Position numbers and translations under genes: made by a program
In this document: positions 35,940-44,791 of the stretch, one piece after another
Numbering within the stretch: the stretch's first letter is position 1
Layout: every line of letters starts with the position of its first letter
The notes under the pieces: model-generated
The model's database searches: none
Told to the model about the DNA's origin: nothing
The model's input: only the letters and a program-made list of their open reading frames with translations
From: Roseomonas nitratireducens
Lineage (GTDB): Bacteria; Pseudomonadota; Alphaproteobacteria; Acetobacterales; Acetobacteraceae
NCBI RefSeq assembly: GCF_017813355.1
Contig: NZ_JAGIYZ010000002.1
Location: 310,001 to 374,000 of the forward strand
Reading direction: 5' to 3'
Length of the DNA: 64,000 nt

Positions 35940-36876
35940 AGCGCACCCGCGGGTCGAGCACGGCGTAGAGCACGTCGACCGTGATGTTCACCAGCACAAG
36001 GAAGGTCGTCACCAGCAGCAGGCCCCCCTGCACCATCGGATAGTCCCGGTTCAGCACCGCCTGGGTCAGCAACTGGCCCATGCCGGGGATGGAGAAGAGC
36101 GCTTCCGTCACCACCGCGCCGGACAGCAGCAGGGAGACGATGATGCCGACCACGGTCACGATCGGGATCAGCGCATTCGCCAGCGCATGCTTGAGGATGA
36201 CCCGATGCCCCGGCAGGCCCTTGGCGCGTGCCGTGCGGATGTAGTCCTGGCGCAGCACCTCGAGCATCGAGGAACGCGTGATGCGCGCGAGCAGCCCCGC
36301 CTGCAGCAGGGCGAGCGAGAAAGCCGGCATCGTCATGCTGGCAAGCCAGCCGAAGGGATCGTCGCCGAAGGGCACGTAGCCGCCCGAGGGCAGCCAGCCG
36401 AGATGCACGGCAAACAGGATGATCATCAGCAGGCCGAGGAAGAAGTTCGGCACGCTGATGCCGATCATGGCGAACATCATCGCCGCCTGGTCGATCCAGG
36501 AATTCTGGCGGAGCGCCGCGATGATGCCGCTCGCGATGCCGATCAGCAGCGTGAAGACGAGAGCGTAGAGCGAAAGGCCGATCGTGACCGGCAGCCTTTC
36601 CATCGTCGCGGCGAAGACGCCCTTGCCCAACAGCAGCGACCGGCCGAGATCCCCGCGGAGCAGCCCTTCGTAGTAGTGCAGCAGCTGCATCCATACCGGC
36701 TGGTCGAGGCCGAGGTCGCGGCGCAGCTGCTCGATCTGCGCGGGCGTCGCGGCAATACCGGCGATGGCCGCGGCCGGGTCGCCGGGGATCAGTCGCATCA
36801 GCCCGAAGGAGATCAGGCTGACGATCAGGAGGACCGGGATCGCGCTGAGCAGGCGGCGGAAGGCGACCCCGGCCAT
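35932..36876 (-). CDS. Dipeptide ABC importer permease, DppB type
   Basis: 314 residues, six membrane helices. N-terminal FGLMRLIPGDPAAAIAG is the DppB/OppB mark, followed by LDQPVWMQLLHYYEGLLRGD. The EAA loop is DYIRTARAKGLPGHRVILKH and the C-terminus VLDPRVRYE is typical. It lies 4 nt after the binding-protein gene and overlaps DppC by 8 nt. Confidence 0.92.
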   Translation of the reverse strand: MAGVAFRRLLSAIPVLLIVSLISFGLMRLIPGDPAAAIAGIAATPAQIEQLRRDLGLDQPVWMQLLHYYEGLLRGDLGRSLLLGKGVFAATMERLPVTIGLSLYALVFTLLIGIASGIIAALRQNSWIDQAAMMFAMIGISVPNFFLGLLMIILFAVHLGWLPSGGYVPFGDDPFGWLASMTMPAFSLALLQAGLLARITRSSMLEVLRQDYIRTARAKGLPGHRVILKHALANALIPIVTVVGIIVSLLLSGAVVTEALFSIPGMGQLLTQAVLNRDYPMVQGGLLLVTTFLVLVNITVDVLYAVLDPRVRYE

Positions 36877-36880
36877 GATG

Positions 36881-38446
36881 TTATCGCTGGACCCAGACGT
36901 TGGAGAAGCGCGGGATCCGGAACGGCACGAAGCCCTGCACGTTGGATCGCACCGCCTGCACCTTGGTCAGCGACCCGAAGGGGTAGGCATAGGCCCGTTC
37001 CAGCACCAGGCGCTGCATGGCCGCGAAGGCTGCCTGCCGGTCTTCCGCACGGCGCTCGTTGTTCATGCGATTCCAGGCGGCCATCACGTCCGGATCGTCC
37101 CTGTCGTCCCGCGGCCGATAGGCGGCGTTCGGGCTGACGAGGAACTGCATGGTGGCGAGCGCGCCGAGCGCCGGCTGCGTCCCCCAGCCGGAATGGAAGA
37201 TGTGCCACTCGTCGCTGTTCACGCGCTGGGACATCTGCACGGATGTCGGCCAATCGACCACGCGCAGGTTGGCGTTGATGCCGACGGCGCGCAGCTGCTG
37301 CTGCATCACCAGCGCCGCGTTGTACATCGGCGGATAGTCGCGGTTGGTCAGGATGACGATCGGCTCGTTGCGATAGCCGCTCTCGCGCAGCAGCGCGCGG
37401 GCGCGCGCGGGGTCGTTGATGTTGTAGGTCTCGCGCCCCGCATCCGTGTAGCTGGGCTGGTTCGGATACTGGAAGCCGACATTCAGGCGGTAGTTGCCGT
37501 CCGTCGCCGCATCCATGATGTCCTCCATCCCGAGCGCGGCCTGCACGGCGCGCCGGAAGGCAAGGTTGTTCGTGGGCGGGATGGAGGTGTTCGGCAGCGC
37601 GATCTGGATCCACCAGTTCTGCAGCGGCAGGATGGTGATGGCCTGGTTGCGGCGCAGCGTCTCGAGCGAACGCGTCGGCACGTCCTCCACCGCCTGCAAG
37701 GCCCCGGTCTCGAGGCCGGCCACGCGCGCGGAGGCTTCCGTCACGATGCGGAAGGTGACGGTGTCGACGCAGGCGACGCGGTAGCCGCCGAAGCCAGTCC
37801 GCTGCTCGAAGGCAGTGTTCGGCTGGTAGCCGTCGAAGCGGCCGAGACGCGCATGGCTGCCGGGGACGAATTCCAGCAGGCGGAACGGCCCCGTGCCGAC
37901 CGCGCGCAGCTGCTGCCGCTCGTCATTCTCGTGCTCGGACGGGATGACGACGATCGGCACGGAGAAGGAAGACAGCGCCTCGATGAAGGTCGGCTGCACC
38001 TGCTTCATGCGGATGATGAAGGTGTGCGGGTCCGGTGTGTCCCAGCCCGCGACGTTGTCGAGCGTGCTGCGCTGCAACCCGACACGGTTGTAGCGGTTGA
38101 AGGAAGCCGCGACGTCGGCCGAGGTCATCGGCTTGCCGTTGTGGAAGGTGATGCCGCGGCGCAGGCGGAAGGTGTAGGTCAGCCCGTCCGGGGCTTCCGT
38201 CATGCTCTCGGCGAGTTCGAGGATGGGACGGTTGTTCTCGTCCCGCGTCATCAGCGACTCATACATGTTCATCGCGATGTTGCGGGTCGAGATGGTGCTG
38301 GAGGTGTGCTGGTCCAGCGAATTCACATTGGCTTCCTGCCCGAAGACAATGTCGCCGCCGCGCGATGGGCAGGTGAAGGGCGCGGCCGCCGCCGGCAGCG
38401 CGAAAGCCGCCATGGCGAGAGTGGACGCAAGGCTTGCTCGCTTCAT
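36881..38446 (-). CDS. ABC importer solute-binding protein, family 5 (DppA-like)
   Basis: 521 residues. A classic secretion signal (MKRASLASTLAMAAFALPAAAA) is followed by DIVFGQEANVNSLDQHTS and TYTFRLRRGITFHNGKPM, the family 5 signature region, and VNVGFQYPNQPSY-like mid segments. It is periplasmic and binds a peptide, opine or other small amide for the Dpp-type channel. It lies 80 nt downstream of the DMFase-like gene, on the same strand, so all seven genes 40716-32061 probably form one operon. Confidence 0.9.
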   Translation of the reverse strand: MKRASLASTLAMAAFALPAAAAPFTCPSRGGDIVFGQEANVNSLDQHTSSTISTRNIAMNMYESLMTRDENNRPILELAESMTEAPDGLTYTFRLRRGITFHNGKPMTSADVAASFNRYNRVGLQRSTLDNVAGWDTPDPHTFIIRMKQVQPTFIEALSSFSVPIVVIPSEHENDERQQLRAVGTGPFRLLEFVPGSHARLGRFDGYQPNTAFEQRTGFGGYRVACVDTVTFRIVTEASARVAGLETGALQAVEDVPTRSLETLRRNQAITILPLQNWWIQIALPNTSIPPTNNLAFRRAVQAALGMEDIMDAATDGNYRLNVGFQYPNQPSYTDAGRETYNINDPARARALLRESGYRNEPIVILTNRDYPPMYNAALVMQQQLRAVGINANLRVVDWPTSVQMSQRVNSDEWHIFHSGWGTQPALGALATMQFLVSPNAAYRPRDDRDDPDVMAAWNRMNNERRAEDRQAAFAAMQRLVLERAYAYPFGSLTKVQAVRSNVQGFVPFRIPRFSNVWVQR

Positions 38447-38526
38447 GGGCTCGTTCCCCCGGGGATGCGTGGCCTCAGTCGTGATGAAACTGTCCGCCGC
38501 GGCGGGCGGTCCGTCAACACTCCGCG

Positions 38527-40716
38527 TCAGGCGCCGGCGAAGCGGCGGAGCACGTTCTCCATGATGCGGCTGACCGGCCCCTGGAAGGCGCCAGCCTGCC
38601 AGAGGCTGCCGCACCAGGTGATCGACCCCGTGGCGAAGACGGCACCGCCGCCGGGCGTCTCGAAGATGACGATCTCGGCGCGCTTCAGCGCATCCGCCTT
38701 CTCGCCGGTGACGGTGTTGACGTGGGAGAGCAGCTCCTCCGGCACGGTGACGAAGGAGGCCGGCGGATCCTCGGAGCGCGCGAGGATCGCCGTGTCCTCG
38801 GGCGTGCCGAGCGCGACATCGGCGCGGTCCAGTTCGAACCCTGCCGCGCCGCCGCCGGACAGGCCGTAGCCGCCGAAGGTCTCGCCCTCGACGCCCTCGA
38901 AGATCCAGGCGTGGCGGGGGTCGCGGGCGGCAGGCAGCAGGCGGTAATGCGTCCCCTCGAACAGCCCCTGCCCCGAGAAGCCGACCCCGGCCAGCATCTG
39001 CGGCGGCCGCCCGTTGCGTCGCCACAGCCCGCCATAGGCGCCATCCGTCTGGTGGTAGTATTCGCCCGGCTCGGCCGCCCAGGCGCGGATGCCGCCCTCG
39101 GCGCGGCGCAGTTCCAGAATGCCGGGCAGCGTCTGCGTCACCGCGATGCGCCAGTAGAACCCATTGCCGCCGAGATACATCATACGCCCGCGCTCGCGCG
39201 TATAGGAGGCGAGCGCGTCGAGCGTCGCGCGCGTGTGGTATTCCGGATGGGATCCGGTCATCACGACGCGGTAGTTCGCGAGCAGCGCCTCGCCTTCCTC
39301 GTGCACATCCTCGTCGGTGATGACGTCGAAGGCGATGCCCCGGGCTTCCAGCCAGGCGAGGATGTGCGTGTCGGCGGGATAGTGTCGCAGGCCGGATCCG
39401 CGCTGGTCGTTGAAGGTCAGGAATCCCGGCCGCATCGTCAGGATCGGCCGGAGGCGGGAGGAGAAGGCGATGCCGCTGTTGTCCGGGTGCCGGTTGTAGG
39501 TAGACCGGCCGTAGATCGGATAGTCGTCCGGATTGTGCGGATAGGCGCCCCAGGCCGCGACGCGCGCCTTGTAGGCCGCGTCGGCATTGCCGCGCGCATG
39601 GTTCGCATAGGCCTGGTAGGTGAAGGTCGAAGCCAGGAAGGCGACGGGCGCGGTCGAGGTCCCGCGCGGCGGCAGCACATAGAAGGGCAGCCAGTCCTCG
39701 CCGCCCGCGCAGGTGATGTGGAAGGCATAGGCGCCGCTGCGCAGGTCCTGGGGCACCGTGAAAGTGAAGTCCGTCCCCCAGCCGCAATCACCGAGATCGT
39801 CGGCGTTGAACTGGATGGCGCCGTAGTCCCGCGGCGCGTGGCGCCAGCACATCTCCGCCCCCGACCAGCGCGCGCCCACCATGGCGCGCGTCGGCACGTT
39901 GACCAGCACGCCGTCGCAGGACTGGGGCCCGATGTCGAGCACGCGCTGCGTCGGGATGTCGCGGGAGAAGTCCCAGCCGGCGAGCAGCCCGGGCGTCGCC
40001 GGCGAAAGCTGCGCATCGGGCTGCGGCCATGCCTCCTGGAAGCCCGCCAGGATGGCGGGATCCTCGACCTTGCCCGTCACGTGGTCGCGCGGCGCGGCCG
40101 CATCGCGCGCCGCGACCAGCAGCCGCCCGCCGCCATCGGGCAGGACCAGGCCCGGCACCGTCGCCGTCGCCACCGTGGGACGGGTGCCGTCGATCGCCTG
40201 CTGGCCAAGGACGATGCGCCCCGAGGCTGGGTCCGCGCTCAGCCAGACGCGCATCCAGCGCCGCAGCGGCCAGCGTGCGCCGGTGGCAATGCGGTGCACC
40301 TCTCCGCCGAAGGCGATCTCGGCGCTCGCACCCTCGGCGCCGACCAGGATCGTCACGGCAAGGCCCGGCTGTTCCTCGCTGATCAGCGCCGCGGGCGCGC
40401 GCGGCGGTGCAACGACGCGCAACAGCGCGGTCCAGGTGCAGGGCCCGGCGCCACGCCGCGGCGGACGCGCGATGAGCGCGTGCGAGCCGCGGCGGATCGG
40501 CTGGGAGCGCCCCTCGAAGACGTGGTCGAAGCGTTGCGACAGGTCCTCGAAGCGCAGCCCGGGACCTTCGGGGTTCGGATCGCCGGAGATCACGCGGACA
40601 AGCCGGGCGCGCGCCGGTCCGGGCTCCCGCAGGCTGACGCGCGCCTCGAACCTCTCGCCCGGTCGGTGGGAGAACCGGTCGAGATAACCTGTGATCGGCA
40701 GCACCTTGTCGCTCAT
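38527..40716 (-). CDS. N,N-dimethylformamidase large-subunit-like amidohydrolase
   Basis: 729 residues, close to the roughly 760 of the dimethylformamidase large subunit. A lectin-like N-terminal region (about 1-250) precedes the catalytic region with TFTYQAYANHARGNAD, YGRSTYNRHPDNSG, ILAWLEARGIAFDVITDEDV, TGSHPEYHTRATLDAL and GRMMYLGGNGFYWR. The known enzyme uses a mononuclear iron with two Tyr and a Glu; candidate Tyr and Glu residues lie in these motifs, but I cannot assign them one by one. No small-subunit gene is visible. The immediately downstream ABC importer would bring in its amide substrate. Confidence 0.8.
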   Translation of the reverse strand: MSDKVLPITGYLDRFSHRPGERFEARVSLREPGPARARLVRVISGDPNPEGPGLRFEDLSQRFDHVFEGRSQPIRRGSHALIARPPRRGAGPCTWTALLRVVAPPRAPAALISEEQPGLAVTILVGAEGASAEIAFGGEVHRIATGARWPLRRWMRVWLSADPASGRIVLGQQAIDGTRPTVATATVPGLVLPDGGGRLLVAARDAAAPRDHVTGKVEDPAILAGFQEAWPQPDAQLSPATPGLLAGWDFSRDIPTQRVLDIGPQSCDGVLVNVPTRAMVGARWSGAEMCWRHAPRDYGAIQFNADDLGDCGWGTDFTFTVPQDLRSGAYAFHITCAGGEDWLPFYVLPPRGTSTAPVAFLASTFTYQAYANHARGNADAAYKARVAAWGAYPHNPDDYPIYGRSTYNRHPDNSGIAFSSRLRPILTMRPGFLTFNDQRGSGLRHYPADTHILAWLEARGIAFDVITDEDVHEEGEALLANYRVVMTGSHPEYHTRATLDALASYTRERGRMMYLGGNGFYWRIAVTQTLPGILELRRAEGGIRAWAAEPGEYYHQTDGAYGGLWRRNGRPPQMLAGVGFSGQGLFEGTHYRLLPAARDPRHAWIFEGVEGETFGGYGLSGGGAAGFELDRADVALGTPEDTAILARSEDPPASFVTVPEELLSHVNTVTGEKADALKRAEIVIFETPGGGAVFATGSITWCGSLWQAGAFQGPVSRIMENVLRRFAGA

Positions 40717-40834
40717 GCCCGCAAGCCCTCTCGCATGACGGGAATGCTCGACCCGGCCTTCCGCGCCGTCAATCGTCCGGGTGGCGGCGCGGCGGCGGCC
40801 ATGCCAGCCTTGCCCCGGCAGAAGGAGAACGCCC

Positions 40835-41599
40835 ATGGCACAGGTGATCCAGAGCCTGACGAGCAGCCGCGCGGAGGAGCGCGAATGGGAACTGCGCCGC
40901 GACATGGCGGCGGTGTTCCGCATCGGCGCACGGCTCGGCTGGAACGAGCATATCGGCAACCACAATTCCCTGATGCTGCCGGATGAGGCGGAGCCGCGCT
41001 TCCTGATCAACCCACGCGGCTACCTGTTCCAGGAACTGCGTGCGTCCGACCTCATCGTCTGCGACCTCGACGGGCGCGTGCTGCGCGGCAAGGGCGAACT
41101 GCGCAAGGTCGCCTTCCACATCCATTGCCGCATCCACATGGCGAACGCGAAGGCGGCCTGCGTCGTCCATGTCCACCCGCGATGGCTGACGGCGCTGTCG
41201 ATGGTCGAGGGGGCGGAATTCGCACTGTCCCACCACAACAACCTGCTGCTCAACGACCGCGCCGTCTACGACGGGGAAGGCGACCAGCCGGTCCACACGA
41301 ACGAGGAAGGCGACCGCATCGCCCGCCTGATGGGCGACAAGACGATCATGGTCATGCGCGGCCATGGCGTGACGGTGGTCGGCCCCACGGTGCACGACGC
41401 CTTCGACGAGACCTACATGGCCGAGCGCACCACCATGTACCAAATGACCGCGATGCAGACCGGCCTGCCGCTGCACCGCCTGCCCGAGGGCCTGCGGCGC
41501 CATCACAGCGGCGCCTGGGGCGAGAAGCTCGATGCGCGGCTGCACCTCGATGCCTGGCGCCGCGTGCTGGACCGCGAGGAACCCGACTACGCCACCTGA
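40835..41599 (+). CDS. Class II aldolase/adducin family protein
   Basis: 254 residues. The metal motif HVHPRW (HxH) at about 110-115, GHGVTVVGPTV with a further His, and EHIGNHNSLML early on are typical of the AraD/FucA fold. SD GAAGGAG lies 7 nt before ATG 40835. It diverges from the DMFase operon by about 120 bp. It is either a zinc-dependent aldolase on a short hydroxy-oxo acid or a decarboxylase of the same fold. The substrate is unknown. Confidence 0.85.
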   Translation: MAQVIQSLTSSRAEEREWELRRDMAAVFRIGARLGWNEHIGNHNSLMLPDEAEPRFLINPRGYLFQELRASDLIVCDLDGRVLRGKGELRKVAFHIHCRIHMANAKAACVVHVHPRWLTALSMVEGAEFALSHHNNLLLNDRAVYDGEGDQPVHTNEEGDRIARLMGDKTIMVMRGHGVTVVGPTVHDAFDETYMAERTTMYQMTAMQTGLPLHRLPEGLRRHHSGAWGEKLDARLHLDAWRRVLDREEPDYAT

Positions 41600-41620
41600 C
41601 GGCGATGTGGCGGAAGCACC

Positions 41621-41649
41621 TTGCCGGGGCGCGGGGGCGCCCATAGCCT
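41621..41649 (+). promoter_or_regulatory. Candidate promoter for the first amino-acid ABC module
   Basis: TTGCCG (41621-41626), a 17-nt GC-only spacer and TAGCCT (41644-41649) lie 33 bp upstream of the binding-protein gene at 41682. The pattern is similar to that at 5440-5467. Both boxes deviate from consensus, so confidence is low. Confidence 0.3.
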
Positions 41650-41681
41650 CGGCGCCGAGGCACCGACGAACGGAGACGAAC

Positions 41682-42503
41682 ATGCGCCCCACGAACCGCC
41701 GTACCCTCCTGGCCCTGCCGGCGGCGCTCGCCGCGACCGCCGCCCTGCCCGCGGCGGCCCGTCCGCTCGACCAGGTGCTGTCGACCCGTCGCCTGCGCGC
41801 CGGCATCAACCCGACGCTGCCGCCCTTCGGCACCTTCAACGAGCGCAACCAGATCGACGGCTTCGACGCCGACGTCGCGCGGGAGATCGCGCGGCGGATG
41901 AACATCGAGCTGGAGATCGTGCAGGTCGGCAGCCCGGACCGCATCCCCTTCCTGCAGTCCGGGCGCATCGACATCGTGCTAGGCGCCATAACGCGGACAA
42001 TCGAGCGCGCGCTGGTCATCGACTACACCCAGCCGCTGCACACCCAGTCGATGGTCGTGCTCACCAAGGCGAACGGCACCGCCGTGCCGATCAACGCGCC
42101 CGCGGACCTGAACAACCGCCAAGTGCGCATGGTGCAGGTCCGCGGCACCGTCGGCGTGCCCTGGATTCAGGCGAACGCGGCGCAGGCGCAGGTCACGCTG
42201 CTCGACAACTATCCCGACTGCTTCCGCGCCCTGGCGCAAGGCCGCGCCGACGCGATGGTGGATGTCGCGGAATCGGTCGTCATCCCGATGCGCAACTTCC
42301 AGGGCGTGCCGTGGAAGATCCTGGACGAGGTGCTGGCGAGCTTTTGGGTCGGCATCGGCGTGCAGAAGGGCAATCATTCGCTCCGCGATGCGCTGAACGT
42401 CGTGCTGTTCGAGTTGCACCGCTCCAACTTCGTGAACCAGACCTGGGAGAAGTGGTTCGGCGTGCCGATGACGACGCGCATCCCCTTCAACCCGATGTTC
42501 TGA
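41682..42503 (+). CDS. Amino-acid ABC importer solute-binding protein (family 3), module A
   Basis: 273 residues. The N-terminus MRPTNRRTLLALPAALAAT is a Tat-like signal (NRRTLL). The mature part has RAGINPTLPPFGTFNERNQI, then DVAREIARRMNIELEIVQVG and GRADAMVDVAES, all family 3 features. It is paralogous to the protein at 48471-49295: both share NPTLPP, FNERNQIDGF and LLDNYPD. It probably delivers a polar or imino amino acid to the two permeases 1 and 3 nt downstream. Confidence 0.9.
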   Translation: MRPTNRRTLLALPAALAATAALPAAARPLDQVLSTRRLRAGINPTLPPFGTFNERNQIDGFDADVAREIARRMNIELEIVQVGSPDRIPFLQSGRIDIVLGAITRTIERALVIDYTQPLHTQSMVVLTKANGTAVPINAPADLNNRQVRMVQVRGTVGVPWIQANAAQAQVTLLDNYPDCFRALAQGRADAMVDVAESVVIPMRNFQGVPWKILDEVLASFWVGIGVQKGNHSLRDALNVVLFELHRSNFVNQTWEKWFGVPMTTRIPFNPMF

Positions 42504-42504
42504 C

Positions 42505-43173
42505 ATGACGCTGCAGTACGGGCAGGTCCTGCACTACCTGCCCGACTTCCTGGCGGGCGCCGCGATGGCGCTCTGGATCGCGGCCGTCGCCTTCGCCGGC
42601 GGGCTGCTGATCGGCCTGGCCGGCGCGGCGGTGATGACGCAGGGGCCGCGCTGGGCGCGGCTTCCTGTGCTGGTCTATGTGCGCTTCTTCACCTACACGC
42701 CGCAGCTGGTGCAGATCTTCTTCCTGTTCTTCGCCCTGCCGGAATTCGGCGTGATCCTCTCCCCGATCGCGGCCGTGCTGATCGGCATGACGCTGAACGC
42801 CGGCGCTTACCTGACCGAGATCGAGCGCGCGGGATTCGAATCCGTGCCGCAGGCGGAACTCGACGCGGCGGAAACGCTCGGCTTCTCGCGCCTGCACACG
42901 GTCTGGTACGTGATCGCGCCGCATGTGATGCGCGCGCTGTATCCGGCGCTGTCCAACCACTACATCATCATGACGCTCGGCACCTCGATGGCCGCGATCT
43001 TCGGGGTGGAGGAACTCACCGGCCGCGCGCTGAACGCCAACGCCATCTCCTTCCGCTCCGTCGAGATCTTCTCGATCGCGGCCGGCATCTACATCCTGCT
43101 GACGATCATCGCCTCGCTGCTGCTCTGGCTGGTCGGGCGCTGGCTGTTCCGCGTGAAGGCCAGGGTGTTCTAG
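42505..43173 (+). CDS. Amino-acid ABC importer permease, module A, first
   Basis: 222 residues, five to six membrane helices of the HisM/GlnP type. The EAA loop is AELDAAETLGFSRLHTVWYV. GMTLNAGAYLTEIERAGFES is the usual helix-loop before it. It ends in the WLFRVKARVF tail that also occurs (WLFRVRARIL) in its module B counterpart at 49303. No ATPase gene follows in this module. Confidence 0.9.
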   Translation: MTLQYGQVLHYLPDFLAGAAMALWIAAVAFAGGLLIGLAGAAVMTQGPRWARLPVLVYVRFFTYTPQLVQIFFLFFALPEFGVILSPIAAVLIGMTLNAGAYLTEIERAGFESVPQAELDAAETLGFSRLHTVWYVIAPHVMRALYPALSNHYIIMTLGTSMAAIFGVEELTGRALNANAISFRSVEIFSIAAGIYILLTIIASLLLWLVGRWLFRVKARVF

Positions 43174-43176
43174 CCG

Positions 43177-43887
43177 ATGTCGGCCTGGCAGATCCTGGCG
43201 AGCGAGGCGCCGCGCTTCTTCACCTGGTGGAACATGCTGTTCCTCGGCCAGGCGGTGCTGAACACGCTCATCGCCTCGGTGGCCGGCTGCGCCATCGGCT
43301 ACGCGCTCGGCTTCGTGCTGGCGACGCTGCGCCTGCCGCAGGTCATGCCGGTCGCGGCGGTACGCACGCTCGCGATCCTATGGGTGGAGGCCTTCCGGCG
43401 CATCCCCTTCCTCGTGCTGCTGCTGCTGGTCTTCTTCCTCGGACAGGCGCTGCGGCTCGAGGCGCCGCTCTGGGCGACCGCCATCACCGCCGTCGCGATC
43501 CGCATGAGCGCGCTCGCCGCCGAGAACATCCGCGCCGGCTACGAGAGCGTCCGCCCCCAGCAATGGGAAGCGGCGCTGACCATGAACATCCCGGCCCTGA
43601 CCGCGCTGCGCCGGGTCGTGCTGCCGCAATCCTGGCGCGTGATCCTGCCGCCCTCGATCGTGCATGTGCTGAGCATGGTGAAGGAGACGTCGCTCGTCTC
43701 GCAGATCGGCTTCATCGAGATCACCTTCGCGGCGAAGATGCTCACCCAGCGCGGCTTCAGCGCCATGATCACCTATGGCACGGCGCTGCTGCTCTATTTC
43801 TGCGTCTCCTGGGCGCTCGCGTCCTTCGCCCGCGCGGCGGAACGGCGGCTGACGAGCCGGCCGACGATCACAATCCCGACGCCCTGA
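43177..43887 (+). CDS. Amino-acid ABC importer permease, module A, second
   Basis: 236 residues, hydrophobic with the EAA loop PQQWEAALTMNIPALTALRR. It starts APRFFTWWNMLFLGQAVLNT, very like the module B permease (APRFFSSWNLLFLGEALLNT). It heterodimerises with the preceding permease. It overlaps the convergent DHDPS-family gene by 20 bp at its end. The needed ATPase is probably the one at 47700-48440. Confidence 0.9.
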   Translation: MSAWQILASEAPRFFTWWNMLFLGQAVLNTLIASVAGCAIGYALGFVLATLRLPQVMPVAAVRTLAILWVEAFRRIPFLVLLLLVFFLGQALRLEAPLWATAITAVAIRMSALAAENIRAGYESVRPQQWEAALTMNIPALTALRRVVLPQSWRVILPPSIVHVLSMVKETSLVSQIGFIEITFAAKMLTQRGFSAMITYGTALLLYFCVSWALASFARAAERRLTSRPTITIPTP

Positions 43888-44791
43888 GCGCTGCCCGCAG
43901 CGCCGCCGCATCCGCTTCGTCCACCGGCGGCTGCGGCGGGCGCACGGTCGCGTCGGGGATGATCCCCATCTCGCGCAGGCACCATTTCAGCCGCGCCGTC
44001 GCCCGCCCGCCCGGCGGCGCGCCGTAGATCGCCTCGGCCAGCGGCTCCAGCCTCTCGTGCAGCGCGCGGGCCGCGGGAAGGTCGTTCCCGCGCACCGCGG
44101 CGTCCAGCGCGACGATCTCATCGGGCAGGATATCCGCAAGCGAGACCAGGCTGCCGTCGCTGCCATGGACCATGCAGGCGAGCAGGTGCTCGTCCCCGCT
44201 CGCGCAGACCGCGACATCGGGGCGCAGCGCCTTCACCTGCCGGCGCAGCGCGTCGTAGCCATCGACCTCCCAGCCACCCTCCTTGATGCCGGCGACCTCC
44301 GGGATTTCGAGCAGCGCGGCCATCGTCTCCGCCGTGAAGCCCATGCGCCCGGCGGCGTGATGCGCCTGGAAGAGGAACATCGGCATCCCGGGCACGGCGG
44401 CCGCGATGGTGCGATGGTGCAGCACCGCCATCGCCGTGGTGTGCGCCAGGGCGAAGGCATTCGGCAGGAAGACCATGACCGCGTCGGCGCCGGCCGCGCG
44501 CGCCTCCCGCGCTTCCTCGGCCGCCTCCAGGCTGGATTCCGCGTTGACCCCGGCGACGATCAGCCGCGATGCGTCGAGCGTCGCCCGCGTCACCTCGACG
44601 GCGCGGCGCTTCTCGGCGCGGCTGATGACGTAGTTCTCCCCCGCATGGCCGTTGATCAGAACGCCGCGGATGCCGGGACGCAGCACGCAATGCGCGGTAT
44701 GCGCGGCATAGGCGTCCCAGTCCGGCGCGAAATCCGCGCGCATCGGCAGCACGGTGGATGGGTAGATGCCGTGGAAGCGGGTCTCGCTCAT
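43868..44791 (-). CDS. DHDPS-family protein of the dehydrogenase operon
   Basis: 307 residues, a class I aldolase-fold TIM barrel. GENYVIS after NGHA replaces the usual GTTGE loop, and the Schiff-base Lys is Lys170 in VAGIKEGGW. The usual catalytic Tyr before the GxxG turn is Phe141 in FLFQAHHAAG, so lysine-pathway activity is unlikely. In hydroxyproline catabolism a DHDPS-family member deaminates a cyclic imine, and that role suits this operon. ATG 44791 overlaps the oxidase stop (ATGA). Confidence 0.8.
   Translation of the reverse strand: MSETRFHGIYPSTVLPMRADFAPDWDAYAAHTAHCVLRPGIRGVLINGHAGENYVISRAEKRRAVEVTRATLDASRLIVAGVNAESSLEAAEEAREARAAGADAVMVFLPNAFALAHTTAMAVLHHRTIAAAVPGMPMFLFQAHHAAGRMGFTAETMAALLEIPEVAGIKEGGWEVDGYDALRRQVKALRPDVAVCASGDEHLLACMVHGSDGSLVSLADILPDEIVALDAAVRGNDLPAARALHERLEPLAEAIYGAPPGGRATARLKWCLREMGIIPDATVRPPQPPVDEADAAALRAALRASGL

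Noticed and set aside
36881-39787. A 968-residue fusion of the solute-binding protein
   Set aside because: The signal peptide at 38446 marks the true start; the upstream part is a shadow of the DMFase-like gene.
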